Below are positions 25,366 through 33,638 of a stretch of 64,000 nt of DNA, piece after piece. The notes under the pieces are model-generated. The model was not told the origin of the DNA. It made no database searches and worked only from the letters and a program-made list of their open reading frames with translations. The translations under genes were made by a program, and so were the position numbers. The stretch spans positions 310,001 through 374,000 of the forward strand of contig CALSPZ010000001.1 in the NCBI GenBank assembly GCA_943788365.1, written 5' to 3'. The stretch comes from CAJQGY01 sp905478015 (GTDB lineage Bacteria > Pseudomonadota > Gammaproteobacteria > Magnimaribacterales > D2472). Within the stretch, counting starts at the first letter, position 1. Each line of letters opens with the position of its first letter.

Positions 25366-26594
25366 TGTTGAGTATAGATTTAATTTTTGGTGTAATTTCT
25401 TTTTCAGGTATCGTTTTGATATTGGTTATGATTATTATGGCAGCAAGATCAAAGTTGGTCTCTACCGGTGATGTGACTATTGAAATTAATGGAGATTCAT
25501 CCAACCCTCTAGTTGTTCCTGCTGGATCAAAGCTTCTTCAGACATTGGCTGATAATAAAATATTTTTATCTTCTGCTTGTGGTGGAGGCGGGACATGCAG
25601 TCAATGTAAATGCCAAATACTAGATGGCGGAGGTTCTATTCTTGCCGCTGAGGAATCTCATTTTAATACTAGAGAAAAAAATGAGGGCTGGAGGTTGTCT
25701 TGTCAAGTTGCTGTAAAAAATGATTTAAAGATCAATGTCCCTGAGGAAATATTTGGAGTTAAAGAATGGGAATGTGAAGTTGTTTCTAATGATAATGTAG
25801 CAACTTTTATTAAAGAGTTAATTCTAAAGTTACCAGATGGTGAGAATGTAGATTTTAGAGCGGGTGGTTATGTACAGCTTGAAGCTCCTGAATATGAGAT
25901 TGATTATAAAGATTTTGATATCCAAGATGAATATCATTCTGATTGGGACAAATTTAAAATTTGGGAAAACAAAGCTATAAATAAAGAGCCTGTAATACGA
26001 GCATACTCTATGGCTAATTATCCTGAGGAAAAAGGAGTTATAAAATTTAATATAAGAATTGCTTCACCTCCTCCTGGAATGGATGTTCCTCCTGGCGTTA
26101 TGTCATCTTGGACTTTCAACCTTAAACCTGGTGATAAGGTAAAAGTTTTTGGTCCCTTTGGTGAATTCTTTGCGAAAGAAACTAACAATGAAATGGTTTT
26201 TGTAGGTGGTGGAGCGGGAATGGCACCAATGCGATCTCATATTTTTGATCAATTATTAAGAATAAACTCTGATAGAAAGATTACTTTTTGGTATGGAGCG
26301 AGAAGTTTAAAAGAAATGTTCTATGTAGACGAGTTTAACGCACTAGCTGATAAATACGAAAATTTTGAATGGCATGTTGCATTATCTGATCCTCAGCCAG
26401 AAGATGATTGGGATGGTGATACTGGTTTTATTCATAATGTTTTATATAAAAACTATTTAAGTTCTCATGAGGCTCCTGAGGATTGTGAGTATTATATGTG
26501 CGGGCCTCCAATGATGAATAAAGCAGTTATTGATTTACTCATAAACCTTGGTGTAGAGCCTGAAAATATAGCACTAGACGACTTTGGTGGCTAA
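25365..26594 (+). CDS. nqrF: Na+-translocating NADH:quinone reductase subunit F
   Basis: The electron-entry subunit that oxidises NADH. One N-terminal membrane helix (about 5-27) is followed by a plant-type 2Fe-2S ferredoxin domain with ligands in A-C-G-G-G-G-T-C-S-Q-C and a fourth Cys in L-S-C-Q-V. The FAD domain has RAYSMANYP, and the NADH domain ends with YYMCGPPMMN and the C-terminal DDFGG. The 409-residue length is normal. It is last of the structural nqr genes; apbE follows 8 bases later. Confidence 0.96.
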   Translation: MLSIDLIFGVISFSGIVLILVMIIMAARSKLVSTGDVTIEINGDSSNPLVVPAGSKLLQTLADNKIFLSSACGGGGTCSQCKCQILDGGGSILAAEESHFNTREKNEGWRLSCQVAVKNDLKINVPEEIFGVKEWECEVVSNDNVATFIKELILKLPDGENVDFRAGGYVQLEAPEYEIDYKDFDIQDEYHSDWDKFKIWENKAINKEPVIRAYSMANYPEEKGVIKFNIRIASPPPGMDVPPGVMSSWTFNLKPGDKVKVFGPFGEFFAKETNNEMVFVGGGAGMAPMRSHIFDQLLRINSDRKITFWYGARSLKEMFYVDEFNALADKYENFEWHVALSDPQPEDDWDGDTGFIHNVLYKNYLSSHEAPEDCEYYMCGPPMMNKAVIDLLINLGVEPENIALDDFGG

Positions 26595-26602
26595 CTAATA
26601 AG

Positions 26603-27601
26603 TTGATTAACAGAGCATTTATTTCAAAAATAATCGCCTTTTTGGTTGGTTTGTTGTGTTTATTTATAGCTTATAACCACAACTCTTCACAAACATATAT
26701 ATTCAAAGGTCAGGCTTATGGTACTTCGTGGACAGTAACAACAACAAGCTACTTAAATGACACACATAAGTCTTCAATAAAAAAAATTATTAATAGAGTT
26801 GATTATGTTGCATCTAATTATAAAGAAAATTCTGAAATAGCTTTAATAAATTTATTAGGGGATTCTCAGGAAATTAATATTTCATTAGATCTATATGAGA
26901 TTCTTGATATCGCTAATAAAATTACTCTGTTAACAGATGGGGCTTATGATATAAAGCTTGGTAAATACTCTAGTAGTTTTGGTTTTGCTCCATCATTTAA
27001 CAAGGATTTATCGTCATCTGGAGATCCCTCGTTCACTCTTAATAAATCTAATTTAACTCTCAATAAAGAAGGCGGTTTCTGGTTTGATTTATCTTCAGTT
27101 GCTAAGGGTTATGCCGTAGATGAAATTGTTAAGTATTTAGAATTAAACAATTTTAATAATTATATAGTTGAAATTGGTGGGGAGCTTACCGTTAAAGGTT
27201 TTAATCATTCAGACAGCTGGCTTCTAGCAATTCAAGATCCATCCAAGATAGATCAAGGAGTGGGCCAGTTAATAACAAATATAAACGGTGAGAAAATCTC
27301 AATAGCTACTTCGGGAGAGTATAGAAATTATAATTTTAGCTCTGAAGGGAAAAAAGTAACACACACCATAAACCCTGCTACTAAACTATCTATCAACAAC
27401 GACGCTCTATCTGTAACAGTAATTAGCAAACAATCTGCAGCTCATGCAGACGCTTTAGCAACGGCGTTTAATGTAATGACAACAAATTCAGCTATAAAAC
27501 TAGCTAATGAAAATAATCTTGCAGTACTTTTTATCGTTCAAGACTCTGATTATTTGAACTTTATATATACTGATGCATGGTATTATTCGAAATATGAGTA
27601 A
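26603..27601 (+). CDS. apbE: FAD:protein FMN transferase
   Basis: ApbE (flavin transferase) attaches FMN through a phosphoester bond to the threonines of NqrB and NqrC. The 332 residues begin with a signal/anchor helix (about 8-24), so it acts in the periplasm. Seen are G-T-S-W-T-V near residue 40, LLTDGAYDI, FDLSSVAKGYAVD (FAD site), EIGGELTVKG, and the metal/substrate region S-A-A-H-A-D-A-L-A-T-A. The start is TTG at 26603; no better start lies upstream. It belongs to the nqr operon, as in many marine Gammaproteobacteria. Its stop overlaps nqrM. Confidence 0.94.
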   Translation: MINRAFISKIIAFLVGLLCLFIAYNHNSSQTYIFKGQAYGTSWTVTTTSYLNDTHKSSIKKIINRVDYVASNYKENSEIALINLLGDSQEINISLDLYEILDIANKITLLTDGAYDIKLGKYSSSFGFAPSFNKDLSSSGDPSFTLNKSNLTLNKEGGFWFDLSSVAKGYAVDEIVKYLELNNFNNYIVEIGGELTVKGFNHSDSWLLAIQDPSKIDQGVGQLITNINGEKISIATSGEYRNYNFSSEGKKVTHTINPATKLSINNDALSVTVISKQSAAHADALATAFNVMTTNSAIKLANENNLAVLFIVQDSDYLNFIYTDAWYYSKYE

Positions 27602-27773
27602 CTTTATTATAACTTTCATAATCATAGGAACATCTTTTCTTGGTTTGGCTATTGGCCTTATTTTACGAAATCAACCTATAAAAGGTTCATGCGGGGGCAT
27701 GGCAAACCTTGAATCAGGTTCGCCATGTCAGATCTGTGGGAGAACAGATCCGAGTAACTGTGATCAGGACTAG
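27594..27773 (+). CDS. nqrM: Na+-NQR maturation protein NqrM (DUF539)
   Basis: A 59-residue membrane protein with one N-terminal helix (about 3-24) and a cysteine-rich tail. It carries S-C-G-G-M (Cys near 34), then S-P-C-Q-I-C-G, four cysteines in total with one near the C-terminus. NqrM is needed to assemble the NqrD/E Fe-S centre. I chose ATG 27594 over an in-frame ATG at 27573 because it gives the family-like start and only 8 bases of overlap with apbE. The end overlaps the convergent aceA stop by 4 bases. A 7-bp inverted repeat lies inside the coding sequence at 27731-27750. Confidence 0.9.
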   Translation: MSNFIITFIIIGTSFLGLAIGLILRNQPIKGSCGGMANLESGSPCQICGRTDPSNCDQD

Positions 27774-29344
27774 AATTGGTTCATAGTATTATCTTCACCT
27801 GAGGCTTTTAGAGCTGCTTCACCTGCAAAATATTCTTTATGATCATCACCCATGTCTGATCCTGCCATGTTCTGATGTTTAACACATGCAATGCCTTCTC
27901 TTATCTCTTTTCTTTGAACACCTTTAACATAACCAAGCATACCCTCATCTCCAAAATACTGTTTAGCTAAATTATCAGTTGATAGGGCTGCTGTGTGATA
28001 AGTAGGTAATGTTATTAAATGATGGAATATGCCTGCTTCTTTGGCAGCATCACTCTGAAAAGTTTTAATTTTTTCATCAGCTGCAAGTGAAAGCTCAGAG
28101 TCATCATATATTTCATTCATTAAATCATCTCTATCATACTTACTTACATCATCTCCTTGCTTACTCATTGAATCATAAACTTGTTGTCTAAAATTTAATG
28201 TCCAGTTAAAAGAGGGGCTGTTGTTGTAGACAAGTTTGGCATTTGGTATAACCTTTTTTATCTCATTCATCATTGCTCCAATTTGACCAATATGTGGTTT
28301 TTCAGTCTCAATCCAAATAAGATCAGCTCCGTTTTGTAAGCTTGTTATGCTATCTAAAATACACCTAGCTTCTCCGGTTCCTTCCTTGAATTTGTATAAG
28401 TTACTTGGAAGTCTTTTAGGTCTAACTAATTTACCATCTTGGTTAATCAATACATCACCATGATTCATTTCTTCAGATGAAACCTCTTCTACATCAAGAA
28501 ATGAATTATATTGATCACCTAAATCACCTTTTTCCTTGGTAACGGCAATCTGTTTAGTTAATCCAGCGCCAAGTGAATCTGTTCTTGCAACAATTACACC
28601 GTCGTCAACCCCAAGTTCGAGAAATGCATATCTTACTGCATTAATTTTTGCTAAGAAGTCTGCATGAGGAACGGTAACTTTACCGTCTTGGTGTCCACAT
28701 TGCTTTTCATCAGATACTTGGTTTTCAATTTGTATGCAACAAGCTCCTGCTTCAATCATTTGTTTTGCCATTAAATAAGTTGCTTCTTCATTACCAAATC
28801 CAGCATCTATATCTGCAATTATCGGAACAATGTGTGTTTGAAAATTGTCTATTTTTTCTTGAATCAATGGCTTATCAGAAATATCAGCTTTATCTAATTC
28901 TCTAAATAAACCGCCAAGCTCTCTAGCATCTGCCTGTCTTAAGAATGTATACAACTCATCAATAAGAGAAGCTACTGAAGTTTTTTCGTGCATTGATTGA
29001 TCCGGGAGAGGTCCAAACTCTGATCTTAATGCTGCCACCATCCAACCTGATAGGTATAAATATTTTTTGTTAGTAGTATTAAAATGTTTTTTAATAGATA
29101 TTAATTTTTGTTGACCGATAAAACCATGCCAGCAACCAAGCGATTGGGTATATTGACTTGTATCACCATCATATTCATCCATATCCTTTCTCATTATGGA
29201 TGCAGTATATTTAGCAATATCAATGCCTGATTGGAATTGATTCTGCAAACGCATTCTTTTTACATACTCTGGATTAATAGAGCTCCAATTTGTGGTATTC
29301 ATCCTTTTTATATTCTTAATTCCATCAATGTTTGTATCGCTCAT
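27770..29344 (-). CDS. aceA: Isocitrate lyase, long Pseudomonas-type
   Basis: It splits isocitrate into succinate and glyoxylate, the first step of the glyoxylate shunt, needed for growth on acetate and fatty acids. The 524 residues match the long form known from Pseudomonas (about 530) rather than E. coli AceA (434). The catalytic signature K-Q-C-G-H-Q carries C216; other conserved stretches are PIIADIDAGFGN and VARTDS. No malate synthase gene is in the window, so its partner is elsewhere. GGTGA sits just upstream of the ATG. A palindrome matching the HexR consensus lies about 100 bases upstream. The 3' end overlaps nqrM. Confidence 0.95.
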   Translation of the reverse strand: MSDTNIDGIKNIKRMNTTNWSSINPEYVKRMRLQNQFQSGIDIAKYTASIMRKDMDEYDGDTSQYTQSLGCWHGFIGQQKLISIKKHFNTTNKKYLYLSGWMVAALRSEFGPLPDQSMHEKTSVASLIDELYTFLRQADARELGGLFRELDKADISDKPLIQEKIDNFQTHIVPIIADIDAGFGNEEATYLMAKQMIEAGACCIQIENQVSDEKQCGHQDGKVTVPHADFLAKINAVRYAFLELGVDDGVIVARTDSLGAGLTKQIAVTKEKGDLGDQYNSFLDVEEVSSEEMNHGDVLINQDGKLVRPKRLPSNLYKFKEGTGEARCILDSITSLQNGADLIWIETEKPHIGQIGAMMNEIKKVIPNAKLVYNNSPSFNWTLNFRQQVYDSMSKQGDDVSKYDRDDLMNEIYDDSELSLAADEKIKTFQSDAAKEAGIFHHLITLPTYHTAALSTDNLAKQYFGDEGMLGYVKGVQRKEIREGIACVKHQNMAGSDMGDDHKEYFAGEAALKASGEDNTMNQF

Positions 29345-29373
29345 GATTTCACCGTTTAATTAATATGTAGTGT

Positions 29374-29402
29374 AGTTAATAATAATAGTATATTTGAGTC
29401 AA
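29374..29402 (-). promoter_or_regulatory. Candidate aceA promoter
   Basis: On the minus strand TTGACT (29397-29402) could serve as -35, with an AT-rich -10 region (TATTAA or TTAACT) 15-17 bases on. The leader would be about 25-30 bases. The HexR-like palindrome ends about 45 bases upstream, a position more typical of activation than of blocking. Confidence 0.35.
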
Positions 29403-29445
29403 GAACTTTAATATAAGCTGTAGCTAAAGCTTATTTAGAAGATTA

Positions 29446-29466
29446 TTTTGTAGTTTTACTACAAAA
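29446..29466. promoter_or_regulatory. Palindrome upstream of aceA matching the HexR consensus
   Basis: Two perfect 9-bp arms, TTTTGTAGT (29446-29454) and ACTACAAAA (29458-29466), flank a TTT centre. The inner 15 bases fit TGTARTWWWAYTACA, the published HexR operator consensus of Gammaproteobacteria, at every position. It lies between the purB stop and aceA. It has no U-tract and low GC, so it is not a convincing purB terminator. HexR controls central carbon genes including gapA and glyoxylate-shunt genes in several Gammaproteobacteria. No hexR gene is in this window. Confidence 0.55.
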
Positions 29467-29471
29467 GGAGC

Positions 29472-30833
29472 TTATTTTGATCTATTAGCTAACTCTATTG
29501 AAGACCCTATGTAGCTTGAGGGCTTTAATGAAAGAAGTGTTGCTTTAGATGATTGAGATATATTCAAGCCTTCAACAAATTTATTATATTTTTCTTTATC
29601 TAACTTAGAACCGCGAGAGAGTTCTTTAAGTTGCTCATAAGCATCAGGTATACCTTCATGTCTCATAATTGTTTGTATAGGCTCAGCAAGCACCTCCCAA
29701 TTATTACCAAGCTCCTCCTTTATAAATTTCATATTTGGTTCTATTTTACTTAAACCTTTGATTAAGGAGTTTATTGAAATTATTGAATAACCAAAACCAA
29801 GACCAACATTTCTTAAAACTGTTGAATCAGAGAGATCTCTTTGGTGTCTTGACTTTGTTAATTTATTTGCAAAATAATCAAAAAGGGCATTTGATATACC
29901 TAGATTTCCTTCGCTATTTTCAAAGTCTATAGGATTAACTTTATGAGGCATCGTTGAAGATCCAACTTCATTTTTTAATAGCTTTAATTTAAATATCTCA
30001 TTTGAAATATAAATCCATACATCTTGACTTAAATCCATCAAAATATTATTTATTCTTATTGCGCAATGAGAAGTCTCAGCTATCCAGTCATGAGGTTCTA
30101 TTTGGGTAGTGTGCGTGTTTTGAAAAACTTTAAATTGTTTAATAAATCTTGATGTAAAGGATTCCCAGTTAATTTTTTGATCTAATATTTTAAAAGTATG
30201 GTAGTTACCAGTTGCACCACTAAATTTAGCTAGCGGTTTTATATTTTTAAGTAATTTAATTTGCGTATCAAGCCTTGAACTAAAAACAGACATCTCTTTG
30301 CCAAGAGTTGAAGGGGAGGCAGGTTGACCGTGAGTTCTAGCTAGAAATGATATTGAAGACCATTTTTTTGATTTAGTTTTAATATCCTTTTTTAAAGCAT
30401 TCAATTCATCTATATAAATCGATAGGCCCTCTTTAATCATTACTGCATATGAAAGTGAGTTTATGTCTTCACTAGTAAGTCCGAAATGAATTAAATGTAT
30501 ATAATTTTTTAAAACGGTATCTTTTTCAAATTGTTCTCTAATAAAATACTCTACAGCTTTTACATCATGGTTTGTTACTGACTCTATATCTTTTATTCGC
30601 ATGACACTATTGTCATTAAATAAACTTTTAAGCTTATTTAATTTGTTAATTGTTGTTTTGCTAATAGATTTAAATAAATCTGGTTTATTCATGCAAATAT
30701 AAATAAGCCAATCAATTTCAATTATGTACCTAGTTTTAACCAAAGCTGCTTCTGAAAAATTTGAACGAGTTGTTGATATTTTAGATGAATATCTATTATC
30801 AAGTGGGGAGATATTGTTGAAAAGGTTATTCAT
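29472..30833 (-). CDS. purB: Adenylosuccinate lyase
   Basis: It acts twice in purine synthesis: SAICAR to AICAR, and adenylosuccinate to AMP. The 453 residues equal the E. coli size. The fumarase/aspartase-superfamily signature G-S-S-T-M-P-H-K-V-N-P is present (flexible catalytic-Ser loop), as are T-S-E-D-I-N and A-R-T-H-G-Q-P-A with the catalytic His, and T-T-Q-I-E-P-H-D. It lies directly downstream of mnmA (26 bases), a common gammaproteobacterial order (mnmA-hflD-purB), with hflD missing here. Confidence 0.96.
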   Translation of the reverse strand: MNNLFNNISPLDNRYSSKISTTRSNFSEAALVKTRYIIEIDWLIYICMNKPDLFKSISKTTINKLNKLKSLFNDNSVMRIKDIESVTNHDVKAVEYFIREQFEKDTVLKNYIHLIHFGLTSEDINSLSYAVMIKEGLSIYIDELNALKKDIKTKSKKWSSISFLARTHGQPASPSTLGKEMSVFSSRLDTQIKLLKNIKPLAKFSGATGNYHTFKILDQKINWESFTSRFIKQFKVFQNTHTTQIEPHDWIAETSHCAIRINNILMDLSQDVWIYISNEIFKLKLLKNEVGSSTMPHKVNPIDFENSEGNLGISNALFDYFANKLTKSRHQRDLSDSTVLRNVGLGFGYSIISINSLIKGLSKIEPNMKFIKEELGNNWEVLAEPIQTIMRHEGIPDAYEQLKELSRGSKLDKEKYNKFVEGLNISQSSKATLLSLKPSSYIGSSIELANRSK

Positions 30834-30859
30834 AATTTATTTTATATTAATTTTCATTT

Positions 30860-31957
30860 CTATTTAATAGCATTAAATGATTTAGATATAATTCCACCGC
30901 CTATACAAATATCATCTTTATATATAACTGCTGACTGTCCAGGTGCTGCAGCTCTTACGGGCTCTTTAAAATCAATATAATATATAGAATTTAAACAATT
31001 TAATTCTGCTGGTATTGGTTTTTGTAAATGCCTGACCTGAACCGAGCATTCAAGTGGAAGCTGAAGCTGCCCTTCGTTTATTTGATGAACGGAGTCTAAT
31101 ACTACCTTGGAACTCATTAAAAGTGCATTATCAACGCCCTGACATACATATATAATATTATTTAGTATATCTTTTTTGTATACATACCAGGGTAATTCTG
31201 GCCTTCCTTTAACACCACCAATCATAAGTCCTTGTCTTTGGCCTTCTGTATATAATAATGATCCTTTATGTTTACCAATTACATTGCCCTGATCGTCTTT
31301 AATATCTCCAGCTTTAAAGTCTATAAAGCGCCCAAGAAAATCTTTTAAATTCCTTTCACCAATAAAGCAAATACCTACAGAATCTTTTTTTGATGCATTT
31401 ACTAGGCCTAAGCTCAATGCCAAGTCTCTAACTTCAGATTTTTTCATATTTGCCAATGGAAAAATTGTTTTAGCAAACTCATTAGAGCTAACCTCATGTA
31501 AAAAGTATGTTTGATCTTTTGAGGCATCTCGTGCTCGAGCTAGATAGGTAACATTATTTTTTTTAACTGTATTTGCATAATGTCCTGTCGCTATGTAATC
31601 AGCACCAATTTTAAATGCATAATCTAAAAACGATTTAAATTTAATTTCTCTATTGCATAAAATATCTGGATTTGGCGTTCTTCCTTTTTCATGCTCGCTT
31701 AAAAAATCTTTAAACACTCTATCCCAGTACTCATCAGAAAAATTTGCTCTGTGGAGGGGTATACCTAATAAATCACAAACTTTAGAAGCATCATTAAAAT
31801 CCTCTTCTGAAGTGCAAACTTCACCAGGCTCATTCTGCCAATTCTGCATAAATAAACCTTTGACATCATATCCTTGCTCAATTAGTAGATGAGCTGCTAC
31901 AGATGAATCTACTCCACCAGACATTCCAACCACAACAGTTTTTTTTATCTCATTCAT
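30860..31957 (-). CDS. mnmA: tRNA-specific 2-thiouridylase
   Basis: MnmA adds sulfur at position 2 of U34 in tRNA-Lys, -Glu and -Gln using ATP and a relayed persulfide. The 365 residues are the usual length. The PP-loop motif G-M-S-G-G-V-D-S-S is at about 11-19, the first catalytic Cys is in N-P-D-I-L-C-N, and the second in V-G-I-C-F-I-G-E-R. The C-terminal beta-barrel with AAAPGQSAVIY is typical. It is divergent from icd. Confidence 0.96.
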   Translation of the reverse strand: MNEIKKTVVVGMSGGVDSSVAAHLLIEQGYDVKGLFMQNWQNEPGEVCTSEEDFNDASKVCDLLGIPLHRANFSDEYWDRVFKDFLSEHEKGRTPNPDILCNREIKFKSFLDYAFKIGADYIATGHYANTVKKNNVTYLARARDASKDQTYFLHEVSSNEFAKTIFPLANMKKSEVRDLALSLGLVNASKKDSVGICFIGERNLKDFLGRFIDFKAGDIKDDQGNVIGKHKGSLLYTEGQRQGLMIGGVKGRPELPWYVYKKDILNNIIYVCQGVDNALLMSSKVVLDSVHQINEGQLQLPLECSVQVRHLQKPIPAELNCLNSIYYIDFKEPVRAAAPGQSAVIYKDDICIGGGIISKSFNAIK

Positions 31958-31996
31958 TATCGTGTCTAATTCGTTTTATATTAAAAAATTTAGGAG

Positions 31997-32002
31997 TATA
32001 AT
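31997..32002 (+). promoter_or_regulatory. Probable -10 element of icd
   Basis: A perfect TATAAT in the 91-base gap between divergent mnmA and icd, 47 bases before the icd ATG. The -35 region is AT-rich without a clear match. ACGGGG a few bases before the ATG is the likely ribosome site. Confidence 0.38.
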
Positions 32003-32048
32003 TATCACCGATTTTGATTAAGAAATCTTATATTACGGGGTAAAAAAA

Positions 32049-33302
32049 ATGTCTTACGAAAAAATTATAGTTCCAGAAAATGGCGAGAAAATATCTTACA
32101 TTGATGGAAATCTTGTAGTTCCTAATAATCCAGTTATTCCTTACATAGAAGGTGATGGTATTGGTTATGACATTACGCCTGCAATGATTAAGGCAGTTGA
32201 TAGCGCTGTAAAAACGGCTTATTTGGGTGACAGAAAGATTGAATGGATGGAAGTTTTCTGTGGTGAAAAAGCAACACAGGTTTATGGTGATGATGTTTGG
32301 TTGCCTGAAGAGACTTTAGATGCTCTTCGTGACTATGTTGTTAGTATTAAAGGTCCTCTAACAACACCTGTCGGTGGTGGAATAAGATCACTAAATGTAT
32401 CTTTAAGACAAATATTAGATTTATACGTATGTTTAAGACCAATTAGATATTTTGAAGGTGTCCCGTCGCCTGTAAAAGAACCACAAAATGTTGATATGGT
32501 GATTTTTAGAGAAAATTCAGAAGATATATATTCAGGTATAGAGTTTCAAGCAAATTCTGATGATGCTATAAAGCTTGCAACCATTCTTAAAGAAGAATTC
32601 AATAGTGACAAAATACGTTTCCCACAAAATGTTGGCTTAGGTGTTAAGCCTATTTCATTTGAAGGCACCTCTAGGTTAGTTAAATCTGCCATAGATTATG
32701 CTATAGATAATGATAGATCTTCTGTGACCTTGGTTCATAAAGGCAATATTATGAAATTTACAGAAGGTGCTTTTAGGGATTGGGGTTATGAGATTGCTAA
32801 TACTGAATATGGTGGAGTTGAGCTAGATGGAGGTCCATGGCAAGTTATTAAAAATCCTAAAACTGGTAATGAAATTATAATTAAAGATGTTATATGTGAT
32901 GCTTTTCTGCAGCAAATTCTATTAAGACCGAAGGATTATGATGTTATAGCAACAATGAACTTGAATGGTGACTATATATCTGATGCTCTTGCAGCATGTG
33001 TTGGAGGAATTGGTATAGCTCCAGGTGCAAATTTATCAGATAAGTATGCAGTATTTGAAGCAACCCATGGTACTGCTCCAAAATATGCAAAACAAGACAA
33101 AGTAAATCCTGGATCACTTATTCTTTCAGCAGAAATGATGCTTAGATACATGGGCTGGACTGAGGCAGCTGATTTAATTATTAAATCTATGGAAAGAGCT
33201 ATTGGTGCAAAAAAAGTAACTTATGATTTTGAAAGAATGATGGAAGGTGCTGATTTAGTTTCCTGTTCAGGTTTTGCAGACGAAATGGTTAAAAGAATGT
33301 AA
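32049..33302 (+). CDS. icd: Isocitrate dehydrogenase (NADP+)
   Basis: It oxidises isocitrate to 2-oxoglutarate in the TCA cycle and competes with isocitrate lyase for substrate. The 417 residues equal E. coli Icd (416). Seen are IEGDGIGYDITPAM, the substrate loop R-S-L-N-V-S-L-R-Q containing the serine that AceK phosphorylates in E. coli, FRENSEDIYSGIE, and the metal/NADP region NLNGDYISDALAACVGG. The ending EATHGTAPKYA is typical of NADP-dependent forms. Whether AceK exists is not seen here. The stop overlaps the clpS start (TAATG). Confidence 0.96.
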   Translation: MSYEKIIVPENGEKISYIDGNLVVPNNPVIPYIEGDGIGYDITPAMIKAVDSAVKTAYLGDRKIEWMEVFCGEKATQVYGDDVWLPEETLDALRDYVVSIKGPLTTPVGGGIRSLNVSLRQILDLYVCLRPIRYFEGVPSPVKEPQNVDMVIFRENSEDIYSGIEFQANSDDAIKLATILKEEFNSDKIRFPQNVGLGVKPISFEGTSRLVKSAIDYAIDNDRSSVTLVHKGNIMKFTEGAFRDWGYEIANTEYGGVELDGGPWQVIKNPKTGNEIIIKDVICDAFLQQILLRPKDYDVIATMNLNGDYISDALAACVGGIGIAPGANLSDKYAVFEATHGTAPKYAKQDKVNPGSLILSAEMMLRYMGWTEAADLIIKSMERAIGAKKVTYDFERMMEGADLVSCSGFADEMVKRM

Positions 33303-33637
33303 TGACAAAGCTTTCATCAGAAGTTCCAGATTCAAATGATATCGGCACTTCTGTACTTGAAAAAGACCCAGAACTTAAAGAGCCTCCTTTATATCAAGTG
33401 ATATTGATTAATGACGATTATACTCCTATGGAGTTTGTAGTTTACGTGCTCCAATCAGTATTTAATCACAATCATGATAAGGCAACAGAAATAATGATGT
33501 CAGTTCATACAAAAGGGAAGGGTGTTTGTGGTATATTTTCAAAAGAGATAGCGGAAATGATGTCCCATGAGGTTAATGAGCTTTCAAAAAGCCATCATCA
33601 CCCTCTATTGAGTGAAATAGAACCCTTAACCGATTAA
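33302..33637 (+). CDS. clpS: ClpS, adaptor for ClpAP protease
   Basis: ClpS binds N-degron substrates and hands them to ClpA. The 111 residues have a disordered acidic N-terminus and then the folded domain with Y-Q-V-I-L-I-N-D-D-Y-T-P-M-E-F, which includes the N-degron-binding residues, and H-T-K-G-K-G-V-C-G. clpA follows one base after its stop. The overlap with icd suggests some shared transcription. Confidence 0.95.
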   Translation: MTKLSSEVPDSNDIGTSVLEKDPELKEPPLYQVILINDDYTPMEFVVYVLQSVFNHNHDKATEIMMSVHTKGKGVCGIFSKEIAEMMSHEVNELSKSHHHPLLSEIEPLTD

Positions 33638-33638
33638 T

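Noticed and set aside
27731..27750. 7-bp inverted repeat GATCTGT-N6-ACAGATC near the nqrM end
   Set aside because: It lies inside the conserved coding part of nqrM (the C-x-x-C-G region), has no T-run after it, and the coding constraint can explain it.
29414..29433. TAAGCT...AGCTTA inverted repeat upstream of aceA
   Set aside because: Arms of six bases with an eight-base loop are weak compared with the nearby 9-bp palindrome; likely chance.
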